Shown here: positions 1 to 8,176 of the stretch, in pieces | How the letters are laid out: the number at the start of each line of letters is the position of its first letter | Position numbering within the stretch: the stretch's first letter is position 1 | Made by a program: the position numbers and the translations under genes | The notes under the pieces: generated by a model | What the model was told of the DNA's origin: nothing | The model's database searches: none | The model's input: the letters and a program-made list of their open reading frames with translations, nothing else | From: Actinomyces sp. oral taxon 414 | GTDB lineage: Bacteria; Actinomycetota; Actinomycetes; Actinomycetales; Actinomycetaceae | Length of the DNA stretch: 64,000 bases | Direction: 5' to 3' | NCBI RefSeq assembly: GCF_001278845.1 | Contig: NZ_CP012590.1 | Span: 3,772,420 to 3,836,419 of the forward strand

Positions 1-10
1 ACCGCGCGGG

Positions 11-70
11 TTATTCACAGGATGTGCGTTTTCCGCCGGTCCCGCGCGTCGTTCCCACCGGTTTCGGCGA
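11..70 (-). repeat. 22-bp-unit intergenic repeat, copy 1 (DnaA-box type)
   Basis: Read on the minus strand this is two degenerate units of the CGAAACCGGCGGAAACGACA repeat, followed by cgcacatcctgtgaataa. The last nine bases, TTATTCACA on the plus strand at 11-19, fit the general DnaA-box consensus TTWTNCACA. The repeat overlaps the 3' end of the TetR gene and supplies its TAA stop codon. The closest relative in the window is 58927-58987. Confidence 0.75.
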
Positions 71-721
71 GGACCCCGGGCCCCCGGCGGCCGCCCCCGC
101 CCCGACCAGGCGGACCGCGAGGCCGTCGACGAGGAGGTCGATCTTGCGGTCGAGCCAGCCGCGCTCCAACCAGGCGGGATCGAGGTGGAAGGGCGTCGGC
201 AGCGCGCTCGCACCGCGCCCCGGCCGCGAGCCGGCCCCGCCCCTCCAGTCCGCGCGCAGGGCGGTGACCCCCACGTGCGAGGAGATGACGGTGTCCCCGA
301 CGACGTCGACGGCGAGCGCGGCGTCCTCCTGGCTCATCCCGGCGGACATGAAGGCGCGGTGCGCGGCGCCGATCGTGTCCGCGAAGCACTCGGCCGCCCA
401 GGGGACGCCGATCAGGACACGGTCGAGCCCGGGATGGGCCTCGAGCAGCGCCCACAGCGCATCGGCCTGGTTGCGCGCGTTGCGGCGCCAGTCGTCGGGG
501 TCCGGGGCGAAGTCGATGCGCGCGGCGATCTCGTCCAGGCAGGCCCGCAGGAGGTCCTCGCGCGAGGAGATCGTCCGGTACAGGGCGGAGGTCGCCACGC
601 CCAGCCGGGCGGCGACGCCCGCGAGTGTGAAATCGGCGACGCCGAGCGCCAGGGCGGCGGCCACGACCTCGGCCCGGGTGAAGCCGGGTTTGGGCCCGGT
701 GGGGCGTCCCAGTCGTGTCAT
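11..721 (-). CDS. TetR/AcrR family transcriptional regulator
   Basis: A 236-residue TetR-type repressor. The N-terminal helix-turn-helix is visible at about residues 14-60 (FTLAGVAARLGVATSALYR, then the typical SREDLLRACLDE). The remainder is an alpha-helical ligand-binding domain with the WxxNARNQADALWALLEAHP pattern seen in TetR_C families. It is transcribed away from the ABC transporter at 834, with about 110 bp between the starts, so it most likely represses that transporter and itself through the inverted repeat at 776-791. The last ~20 residues (SPKPVGTTRGTGGKRTSCE) are encoded by an intergenic repeat element, so the natural C-terminus has probably been extended by insertion of that repeat. 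The ligand is not evident from sequence. Confidence 0.9.
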   Translation of the reverse strand: MTRLGRPTGPKPGFTRAEVVAAALALGVADFTLAGVAARLGVATSALYRTISSREDLLRACLDEIAARIDFAPDPDDWRRNARNQADALWALLEAHPGLDRVLIGVPWAAECFADTIGAAHRAFMSAGMSQEDAALAVDVVGDTVISSHVGVTALRADWRGGAGSRPGRGASALPTPFHLDPAWLERGWLDRKIDLLVDGLAVRLVGAGAAAGGPGSSPKPVGTTRGTGGKRTSCE

Positions 722-775
722 GCCCTCACCGTAGCGCCCGATGATGACGGCGGTGGCGCAATGCGCACGACAGAT

Positions 776-791
776 GTAAGGTCGCGCTTAC
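776..791. promoter_or_regulatory. Probable TetR operator (inverted repeat)
   Basis: GTAAG (776-780) and CTTAC (787-791) form a perfect 5-bp inverted repeat with a 6-bp GTCGCG spacer. It lies between the divergent TetR gene and the ABC transporter, which is where a TetR autoregulatory operator is expected. A second small palindrome, GCGCAATGCGC, lies at about 756-766. Binding is inferred, not shown. Confidence 0.5.
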
Positions 792-833
792 TCATCGGTG
801 AAAACCGTTCTCTATTGTGTGAGGGGCATCCAT

Positions 834-3800
834 ATGGCCACCACGACCGCTCCCGGTCCCTCCCCGGCCGGCGCCGATCCCGACGACGCAGGCGCTGGTG
901 CCGACGCCGCCGGGACCAACGCGGCTCCCGGGTCCGACTCCAGTCCCGACGGCGCGGCGGCCGCGGCCGCCGCGAACAAGGAGCGCTCCGCCGCCGGCCA
1001 GGCCGCCCTCAAGCGGCTGGGCGCCCCGGTGCGCACCCGCCTGCGGATCGGCCAGGCGCTCGTCGTCGTCTCGGGACTGCTCGCCGTGGCCCCCTACGTC
1101 GCGCTCGTGCGCCTGGGCGACATCCTCCTGGCCGCCCACCGCGCCGGAGCGGCCCCGGACGGACAGCAGGTGCACGACGTCGTCATGCTCCTCGTGGGCG
1201 CCTACTCCGCCCGCCTGTTCCTGTACTTCCTGGCGCTGCTCATCACCCACTTCGCCGACCTGACCCTGCGCGACCGGCTGCGCCGCGACATCGTCGCGCG
1301 CATCTCCCGCGCCCCGCTGGCCTGGTTCACCGACTCCACCTCCGGGCGCATCCGCAAGGCGGTCCAGGACGACACCAACGCCGTGCACACCGTCATCGCC
1401 CACGGGCCCGTCGAGCAGCTCAATGCGATCGTCTCCCCGCTGGCCCTGCTGGCCTGCGCGTTCTGGATCGACTGGCGCCTGGCCCTGCTGGCCGTGGCGA
1501 CCGTCCCCCTGTACGTGCTCATCTACTCCTTCTCCCTGCGGGGCATGAACGAGAAGACCGTGGAAATGGACCGCAAGCTGGCGGACGTGTCCTCCACCAT
1601 GGTCGAGTTCGTCGCCGGCATCTCCGTGGTCAAGGCCTTCGGGAGGGTGGGCCGCGCCCACGGCGCCTACCTGGCCGCCGCCGACGCCTTCGCCCGCTTC
1701 TACCGCGACTGGGCGATGTCGCTCATGACCGTGGCGTGCCTGTCCTACACGTGGGTGTCCATCCCCGTGGTCCTCCTGGTCGACCTCGGCGGCGGCTCCC
1801 TGCTCATGAGCGCCGGCGTCGTCACCCTGCCGCAGGTCCTGGCCGCCACACTCATCGCCCTCGTGCTGCCGGGCGCGCTCATCACCATCGTGTCGATCTC
1901 CTGGTCCTACCAGGTTGCCGGCGCCGCCGCCCTGCGCCTGTGCGAGGTCCTGGACACCCCCGTCCTGCCCGCGCCCGCCGCGCCGAAGCAGCCCGACGGC
2001 GCCCGCGTCGAGATCGACGCCGTCTCCTTCTCCTACGGGGACAACCTCGCCGTCGACGACGTCTCCCTCGACCTGGCCCCCGGCACCGTCACCGCCCTGC
2101 TCGGCCCGTCGGGGTCGGGCAAGTCCACCCTGGCCACCCTCATCGCCCGCTTCGCCGACCCCGACGCCGGGGCGGTGCGCATCGGCGGGGTGGATCTGCG
2201 CGACATGGACGAGAAGACCCTGTACTCCACCGTCTCCTTCGTTCTCCAGGACGCCCAGCTGCTGGGCGCCACGGTGCGCGAGAACATCGCCCTGGGCCGG
2301 CCCGAGGCCACCGACGACCAGGTGCGCGCCGCCGCGCGCGCCGCCCGCATCGACTCCGAGATCATGGCCCTGCCCCACGGCTACGACACCGTCCTGGGGC
2401 GGGAGACCGCCCTGTCGGGCGGGCAGGAGCAGCGCATCGCCATCGCCCGGGCGATCCTGCTGGACACCCCGGTCCTGCTCATGGACGAGGCCACCGCCAT
2501 GGCCGACCCGGAGTCCGAGGCCGAGATCCAGGAGGCGCTGAGCGCCCTGGTGCGCGGGCGCACCGTCCTGGTCATCGCCCACCGGCCCGCCGCCGTGCGC
2601 GGCGCCCACCGCATCGCCGTCATGGAGCGGGGGCGCATTGTCGCCTCCGGCACCCACGACGAACTGCTGGACGAGCCCCACTACCGCGCCCTGCTGCGCC
2701 AGTCCGGGCAGCTGCCCGACGACGGCGCCGCACCCGTGGTCGCATCGCGCAACGCTTCGCCGGCCGACGGCGGCGCCGCGTCCGCCAGCGCCGCGAGCGC
2801 GCCCGCCAATGCCGAGAGCGCCAATGCCGCGGTCGATGCCGCGGTTGACGCCGCCGCGAGCGCCGGAGGGGAGGACCCGGCGCCGACCGGCACCGGCCGG
2901 GCCGACACGAAGCGGGCGGGCGCCGGCCTGTCCCTGCTGGCCCGCTACCACCGGCTCATGGCCGAGGACTCCTGGGGGAAGATGGTCAGGGGCCTGGCCC
3001 TCGGGGCGCTCTACGGCGTCTTCTCCGGGCTGGCGCTCCTGGCCCTCCTGCCCGCCTCCGTGGCCCTGGCCGGCGGCGGGACCTGCTGGGGCCTGGGCTT
3101 CGGCGGCTGGCTGGTCGTGCTCGCGGCCTGCGCCGTCGTGTCGACCATCACCGACTTCCAGGGGCAGCGCACCAATATGACCGGGGCGCTGGGCTTTATG
3201 CACGACGTCCACCACGCCGTCGGCGACAAGATCGCCCGCCTGCCGCTGCGCTGGTTCACCGCCGACACCGCCGGCACCATGTCGCGGGCCGTCAGCCAGG
3301 AGATGCTGTCCCTGGGCGAGTCCGCCGCCCACTTCCTGTACAGGATCGCCTCGACGACCGCCGGCTGCGCCGTCATCTGGGCGGGATCGTGGGCGTGGGA
3401 CTGGCGCCTGGGCCTGTTCCTGACCGTCGGCGCGCCCGTCATGGCCCTTCTCATCGGCCTGGCGCGCCGCCTGGTCGACCGCGGCAAGGCGATCGCCGAG
3501 CCCGCCGAGCGCGAGCTCGCCACCCGCGTCGTCGAGCTGGCCCGCTGCCAGGGCGCCCTGCGCTCGTGCCGCGCGGTGGGGCGCTACGGGCGGCTGCGGG
3601 CCGCCTTCGACGACGGCGCCCGCGCCGCCGCCCGCGCCCTGTGGTGGGAGACCGGCGGGAACCTCCTGTCGGGCGCCCTCACCCAGGTCATTGTCATCGG
3701 CATGATTATGCTCACCGCCTCCGTCGCCGGCACCATGGAGCCGCTGCCCGCGATCGCCACCATTGGCATGTGCCTGCGCTTCACCACCATGCTCGACGAC

Positions 3801-4664
3801 ATCGGCGCCTCCGTCTTCGGCGTGGAGGAGCGGCGCCAGATGATGAACCACCTCGACGCCGTCATGGACGCCGAGGTCATGGACGAGCCGGCCTCGCGCG
3901 CCGCGCTGAGCGAGCCGGGGGCGGTCGAGCTCGACGGCGTCGTCTTCGGCTACCGCCCCGGCGAGAGGGTGCTCGACGGAGTGTCGCTGCGCGTGCCCAC
4001 GCGCGGCATGTGCGCGATCGTGGGCCCGTCGGGGTCAGGCAAGACGACCATCGCCCGGCTCGTGGCCCGCTTCTGGGACGCCGACTCCGGGACGGTGCGC
4101 GTGGGCGGCGTCGACGTGCGCCACATGCCCACGGCCCAGCTCATGGAGCAGCTGTCCATGGTCTTCCAGGACGTCTACCTGTTCGACGACACCCTGGCCG
4201 CCAATATCCGGGTCGGGGACCCGCGGGCCGACGACGAGCGGGTGCGCCGGGCCGCCGACCTGGCCGGCGTCACCGAGATCATCGACCGGCTGCCCGGCGG
4301 CTGGGACGCGCGGGTCGGCGAGGGCGGGCGCGCCCTGTCCGGCGGCGAGCGCCAGCGCGTGTCCATCGCCCGCGCCCTGCTCAAGCGCGCCCCGATCGTC
4401 CTGCTCGACGAGGCCACCAGCGCCCTGGACGCGGAGAACGAGGCCAATATCGTCGCCGCCATCGAGGAGCTGCGGCGCACCTCGACGCTCGTGGTCATCG
4501 CCCACAAGCTCGAGACGATTTCCGCCGCCGACCAGGTGGTGGTGCTCGGCGACGACGGGCGCGTAGCCCAGGTGGGCCGGCACGACCGGCTCGTGGAGGT
4601 CGAGGGCCCCTACCGGGACTTCTGGACCCAGCGCACCCGCGCCCGCGGGTGGGCGCTCGTCTGA
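834..4664 (+). CDS. Fused four-domain ABC transporter, IrtAB/YbtPQ-like
   Basis: A 1276-residue single-chain transporter with two exporter-fold membrane domains and two nucleotide-binding domains (TMD-NBD-TMD-NBD). NBD1 has Walker A GPSGSGKST at about residue 424 and signature LSGGQEQR at about 527, but its D-loop region reads DEATAMADPESE rather than the usual SALD. That variant is characteristic of the siderophore-related IrtA/YbtP family. NBD2 is canonical: GPSGSGKTT at about 1064, LSGGERQR at about 1168, then DEATSALD. An Ala/Asn/Ser-rich linker of ~50 residues joins the halves, and the first ~50 residues are low complexity. The start at 834 is preferred because GAGGGG lies 8 bases upstream; a start at 798 is also open. 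Members of this family move ferric siderophores despite the exporter fold, so iron uptake is a reasonable but unproven role. The divergent TetR gene is the likely regulator. Confidence 0.88.
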   Translation: MATTTAPGPSPAGADPDDAGAGADAAGTNAAPGSDSSPDGAAAAAAANKERSAAGQAALKRLGAPVRTRLRIGQALVVVSGLLAVAPYVALVRLGDILLAAHRAGAAPDGQQVHDVVMLLVGAYSARLFLYFLALLITHFADLTLRDRLRRDIVARISRAPLAWFTDSTSGRIRKAVQDDTNAVHTVIAHGPVEQLNAIVSPLALLACAFWIDWRLALLAVATVPLYVLIYSFSLRGMNEKTVEMDRKLADVSSTMVEFVAGISVVKAFGRVGRAHGAYLAAADAFARFYRDWAMSLMTVACLSYTWVSIPVVLLVDLGGGSLLMSAGVVTLPQVLAATLIALVLPGALITIVSISWSYQVAGAAALRLCEVLDTPVLPAPAAPKQPDGARVEIDAVSFSYGDNLAVDDVSLDLAPGTVTALLGPSGSGKSTLATLIARFADPDAGAVRIGGVDLRDMDEKTLYSTVSFVLQDAQLLGATVRENIALGRPEATDDQVRAAARAARIDSEIMALPHGYDTVLGRETALSGGQEQRIAIARAILLDTPVLLMDEATAMADPESEAEIQEALSALVRGRTVLVIAHRPAAVRGAHRIAVMERGRIVASGTHDELLDEPHYRALLRQSGQLPDDGAAPVVASRNASPADGGAASASAASAPANAESANAAVDAAVDAAASAGGEDPAPTGTGRADTKRAGAGLSLLARYHRLMAEDSWGKMVRGLALGALYGVFSGLALLALLPASVALAGGGTCWGLGFGGWLVVLAACAVVSTITDFQGQRTNMTGALGFMHDVHHAVGDKIARLPLRWFTADTAGTMSRAVSQEMLSLGESAAHFLYRIASTTAGCAVIWAGSWAWDWRLGLFLTVGAPVMALLIGLARRLVDRGKAIAEPAERELATRVVELARCQGALRSCRAVGRYGRLRAAFDDGARAAARALWWETGGNLLSGALTQVIVIGMIMLTASVAGTMEPLPAIATIGMCLRFTTMLDDIGASVFGVEERRQMMNHLDAVMDAEVMDEPASRAALSEPGAVELDGVVFGYRPGERVLDGVSLRVPTRGMCAIVGPSGSGKTTIARLVARFWDADSGTVRVGGVDVRHMPTAQLMEQLSMVFQDVYLFDDTLAANIRVGDPRADDERVRRAADLAGVTEIIDRLPGGWDARVGEGGRALSGGERQRVSIARALLKRAPIVLLDEATSALDAENEANIVAAIEELRRTSTLVVIAHKLETISAADQVVVLGDDGRVAQVGRHDRLVEVEGPYRDFWTQRTRARGWALV

Positions 4665-4805
4665 GGCGCGGGCGCCGCCGGTCCGGGACGCGGGGCGGCG
4701 GACCCGGTGACGGCGGTCGCACGAAGCGGCGCTCGCACGCATGGGCTTGGCGGGACCCGATCCGACGTGCGAGGCTGGCCCTGTCATTAGGAAGGTGGGT
4801 GCCCC

Positions 4806-7646
4806 ATGACTGTCAACCCCCATCCCGGCGTCGGGAGTTCGGATCCGGAGGCGCCCGCGACCGGGCCGGTCGACCCGGTTCCCCGCCGTCACGGCGGTGA
4901 TCCGGTGCGGTGCGGGGTCCCGGGGGTCGGGGAGTTCCGGGCGCTGTGGGTCAACGAGACGACACTGGCGTGGCCGGACGATCTGTTCCCCCGCGGTGCG
5001 GGCGCGGGCGGCGTGTGCTTCTCCCTGGCGTGCTCCCCGGACGGGTCCGTTCGCCTGGAGGACGGCGTGGTGCGTCTGGGGGATCGTGGTTTCGAGGTTC
5101 CTCTGCGCGTGATCGATGAGTTCGATGAGGGGCTGGTGGAGGCTCACCCGTGGCTGGCGGGCTACGTGGGGCTGAGCGTCGTCGACGAATGGGGCGCCGC
5201 GCACCTGGAGCGCACGGACGTGGAGGTGCTGGTGCGGGGGCAGGTGGTCGTGGTTCAGCGCGCGGGCGGGGTCGGCGGCTGGGTGAGCGGCTTCACCGGG
5301 GTGCAGGTGTGGCCGGTGGTGGATCGCCTGTGGGGCCGGGCGGCGTCGGCTCGCGATGGGTCGGCGCCGCTGGGCGTGGATTTCGTGGACGGCGCTCCGC
5401 GTTTCGCGCTGTGGGCGCCGACGGCGCTGTCGGTGGTGCTGCTGGCGTGGGACACGGGGGACGCATCGGGGTCGGCGGGCCTGGTCGAGGGGGAGCCGGT
5501 GCGCCTTGCGGCGGTGAGGCGCCGGGACGGCCGGTGGGAGGTGGATGCGGACCGGTGCGCGGGTGCGGGCGTGGGTGCGGGCGCGCAGTACGTGTGGGAG
5601 GTGGAGGTGTTCGCGGCGTCGTCGGGGCGGGTGGAGGTCAATCGGGTGACTGATCCGTACGGCGTGGCGTTGACGGTGGATTCCCGGCGTTCGGTGGCGG
5701 TGGATCTGGGGCTGCGGGAGTTGAAGCCGGCGTCGTGGTGCGAGAATCTGAGCCCGGTGGTGGGGTGCGACGCGGGGCGGGTGATCTACGAGCTGCATGT
5801 GCGGGAGTTCTCGGTGGCGGACGAGAGCGTCGAGGAGGACCTGCGGGGCACCTACGGGGCGTTCGTGGTGGATTCGGTGGGGACGCGCCATCTGCGCGAG
5901 ATGGTGCGGGCCGGTGTCGATACGGTGCAGCTGCTGCCGGTGTTCGATTTCGCCTCGGTTCCCGAGGAGCGGTCGCGTCAGGTCGTGGCGCAGGTTCCGG
6001 CGGGGGCGTGGGGGGCCTCGCGCGCTCCGCAGGCGGCGGTGTCGGCGGCGGCGGGCGCGGACGCCTACAGCTGGGGGTGCGATCCGTGGCACTGGATGGC
6101 GCCGGAGGGGTCGTACGCGCGCGAGGGCCGCCAGAACGGGGGCGCGCGCACGTGGGAGGTGCGGGCCATGGTGGGGGCGCTGCACGGCATGGGCGTGCAG
6201 GTGCTCGTCGATCAGGTGTTCGGACGGGCGGCGGCCTGGGGGCAGGAGCGGGGCTCGGTGCTGGACCGGGTGGTGCCGGGCTACTACCACCGCGTCGACG
6301 AGGCGGGCGCGGTGGTGGAATCGGGCGGATGGCGCGGCGGGGTGGACACGGACCGGGCGATGGGCGAACGGCTCATGATCGATGCGTGCGTGGCGTGGGT
6401 GCGCGATTACCGGGTGGACGGACTGCGCCTGGACCTGATGGGGTGCCACGGCGTGGAGACGATGGCGCGTCTGCGCCGGGCGCTGGACGAGATCTCCGAG
6501 GACGCCGTGGGGCACCGGGTCTACCTGTACGGCCAGGGGTGGGACGCGCCGGGCGCATGCGGACCGGACCCGAACCGGGCCCGTCAGGGGCGCCTGGGCG
6601 CCCTGGGGATCGGGGCCCTGAACGACCGGGTGCGCGACGGGGTCAACGGCGGCGGTTTCGCCCAGGTCGACCCGCGCACCGACCAGGGCCTGGGCAACGG
6701 GGAGCTGACCGACCCCAACGAGCTGGAGTCGCGCGATCAGGGCGAGGTACGCGCGGACCTGGCGTGGCGCAGCGACCTGGTGCGCCTGTCGCTGGCGGGC
6801 AATGTGCGGGGCATGGAGATCCTGGCCTCCGACGGGCGGTGGCTGCGCGGGGACGAGGTGGGCTACGGGAGCTCCCCGGCGGCCTACGGCGACCAGCCGG
6901 CCGACTCGGTGGCCTACGTGTCCTCCTATGAGGGCGAGACGCTGTTCGACCGCCTGACCTACAAGCTGCCGGCATCGATGTCCATGGCGGATCGGGTGCG
7001 CATGAACACGGTGTGCCTGGCGATGGTGGTCCTGGGGCAGTCCCCGTGCCTGTGGGCGGGGGGCAGCGAGCTGCTGCGCAGCAAGTCGCTGGACGCCTGC
7101 TCGTGCGACTCGGGCGACCACTTCAACGCCATCGACTGGAGCGGACGGACCAACGGGTGGGGCCGGGGCCTGCCCCCGGCGGGGCGCAACTTCGACCGGT
7201 GGGTCATCCAGGCCGGCCTGCTGGCCCGCCCGGACCTGACCCCCTCGCCGTCGGACATCGCCTCCGCCCGCGCCCAGGCCCTGGACCTGCTGCGGGCGCG
7301 CCGCTCCACACCGCTGCTGTGCCTGGGGCGGACGGACCTGGTGCGCGAACGGGTGAGCTTCCCGGTGTGCGGCCCGAGCGCCCAGCCCGGAGTGATCATC
7401 ATGGTCATCGACGACGGCGCCGGGGAGGGCGATATCGACCCGACGCTCGACGGGGTACTGGTGGTGATCAACGCCACGCCCTGCGAAGTCACCCAACGAC
7501 TCGACACGCAGGTGGGCCGCCTGTTCACCCTGTGCGACGCACAGGCCCAGGGCGCCGACCCGATCGTCAAGACCACCCGCTTCGATCCCACCACCGGCAC
7601 CGTGAAGGTCCCCGCCCGCACCGCGGCCGTCCTCATCGAGCACTGA
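4806..7646 (+). CDS. Degenerate pullulanase paralogue (probable pseudoenzyme, GH13)
   Basis: A 946-residue protein that aligns along its whole length with the pullulanase at 33784-36645, but has lost most GH13 active-site residues. Region I, normally DxVYNH, reads DQVFGRA (D469). Region II keeps the nucleophile (LRLDLMGCH, D543). Region III, normally YGEGW, reads YGQGW, so the acid/base Glu is Gln577. Region IV, normally AHDN, reads SSYEGE (Y708, E709), which removes the third acid and its His. The pullulanase signature YNWGYDP has become YSWGCDP. No signal peptide is seen, so it would be cytoplasmic. The frame is intact over 2.8 kb, which argues for retained function, perhaps glucan binding or regulation. 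It starts with GGAAGG about 10 bases upstream and follows the ABC gene after 141 bp. Confidence 0.85.
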   Translation: MTVNPHPGVGSSDPEAPATGPVDPVPRRHGGDPVRCGVPGVGEFRALWVNETTLAWPDDLFPRGAGAGGVCFSLACSPDGSVRLEDGVVRLGDRGFEVPLRVIDEFDEGLVEAHPWLAGYVGLSVVDEWGAAHLERTDVEVLVRGQVVVVQRAGGVGGWVSGFTGVQVWPVVDRLWGRAASARDGSAPLGVDFVDGAPRFALWAPTALSVVLLAWDTGDASGSAGLVEGEPVRLAAVRRRDGRWEVDADRCAGAGVGAGAQYVWEVEVFAASSGRVEVNRVTDPYGVALTVDSRRSVAVDLGLRELKPASWCENLSPVVGCDAGRVIYELHVREFSVADESVEEDLRGTYGAFVVDSVGTRHLREMVRAGVDTVQLLPVFDFASVPEERSRQVVAQVPAGAWGASRAPQAAVSAAAGADAYSWGCDPWHWMAPEGSYAREGRQNGGARTWEVRAMVGALHGMGVQVLVDQVFGRAAAWGQERGSVLDRVVPGYYHRVDEAGAVVESGGWRGGVDTDRAMGERLMIDACVAWVRDYRVDGLRLDLMGCHGVETMARLRRALDEISEDAVGHRVYLYGQGWDAPGACGPDPNRARQGRLGALGIGALNDRVRDGVNGGGFAQVDPRTDQGLGNGELTDPNELESRDQGEVRADLAWRSDLVRLSLAGNVRGMEILASDGRWLRGDEVGYGSSPAAYGDQPADSVAYVSSYEGETLFDRLTYKLPASMSMADRVRMNTVCLAMVVLGQSPCLWAGGSELLRSKSLDACSCDSGDHFNAIDWSGRTNGWGRGLPPAGRNFDRWVIQAGLLARPDLTPSPSDIASARAQALDLLRARRSTPLLCLGRTDLVRERVSFPVCGPSAQPGVIIMVIDDGAGEGDIDPTLDGVLVVINATPCEVTQRLDTQVGRLFTLCDAQAQGADPIVKTTRFDPTTGTVKVPARTAAVLIEH

Positions 7647-7666
7647 CCCGCCCGCCCGCCTCCCCC

Positions 7667-7750
7667 TCGCCGAAACCGGCGGAAACGACACGCGAAACCG
7701 GCGGAAACGACACGCGAAACCGGCGGAAACGGCATGCGATTCGATGTATC
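7667..7750 (+). repeat. 22-bp-unit intergenic repeat, copy 2 (three units)
   Basis: Three tandem 22-bp units of CGAAACCGGCGGAAACGACA plus CG, ending in ggcatgcgattcgatgta. It starts 20 bp after the stop of the pullulanase-like gene, in the same orientation. Each unit can form a small CGCCG-AAAC-CGGCG-type hairpin at its first copy. The tail (cgattcgatgta) matches copy 4 at 57904-57964, not the DnaA-box copies. Confidence 0.8.
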
Positions 7751-8121
7751 CGCTCGAGGCTGCGCGTCACGGTCGCCCGCCGGACGCGGATCGGGTTCCC
7801 GGCGGGCCCCTCCCGGGTGGTGCGAGTTCTTCCCGGTCCGTACGGGGAAGTTGCACATTGGAGTGCGGCGCCTCCGCGGGCCGATCTCGGGTTCTCCGCA
7901 TGATTCCGCCGATCCACCGCCGACCATCCCCGGTCGAATGTGCAATATGGCCACCCCGACACCGCACACCCGAGCCCGGCTCCGCCCGCCCCAGCGCCGC
8001 CCCGGACGGGACGACCCGTCCCCCCGTCCTCATGGGCTACCCCTCGTCCTCGTTGATCGACGACTCCCCCGACGAGAAAGGCTCAACGCGTCCAGACGCA
8101 CCTAGAACGACCTTCCCGCAG
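7751..8121. other. Gene-free stretch with a foldback
   Basis: No convincing gene is seen on either strand. TTGCACATT (7851-7859) and AATGTGCAA (7937-7945) form a 9-bp inverted repeat enclosing about 77 bases. The interior contains tccgcatgatt at about 7895-7905, an 11-mer that recurs inside the foldback at 44970-45089. Confidence 0.45.
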
Positions 8122-8162
8122 AATTATCCACAGGTTGTGTCGTTTCCGCCGGTTTCGGCGAA
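8122..8162 (-). repeat. 22-bp-unit intergenic repeat, copy 3 (DnaA-box type)
   Basis: A single repeat unit on the minus strand (cgccgaaaccggcggaaacg) ending in acaacctgtggataattc. It includes a perfect TTATCCACA 9-mer on the plus strand at 8124-8132. It begins 14 bp past the stop codon of the minus-strand gene at 8177-9769, in the same orientation as that gene. Confidence 0.75.
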
Positions 8163-8176
8163 GAGGGGCGGGGAGG

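Noticed and set aside
185..2848. Long Arg/Pro-rich plus-strand frame of 887 codons
   Set aside because: It crosses the TetR gene and the ABC transporter in other frames; composition is the usual GC-rich shadow pattern.
792..3851. 1019-codon minus-strand frame
   Set aside because: Antisense to the fused ABC transporter, rich in Gly/His/Gln/Arg with no domain.
4035..7691. 1218-codon minus-strand frame over the pullulanase-like gene
   Set aside because: Antisense shadow; no motif and no ribosome-binding site.
7633..7962. 109-codon minus-strand frame after the pullulanase-like gene
   Set aside because: Runs through the repeat element, Arg-rich, no ribosome-binding site.
8124..8132. TTATCCACA as part of a replication origin
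   Set aside because: Single boxes inside dispersed repeats, no dnaA/dnaN genes and no box cluster in the window.
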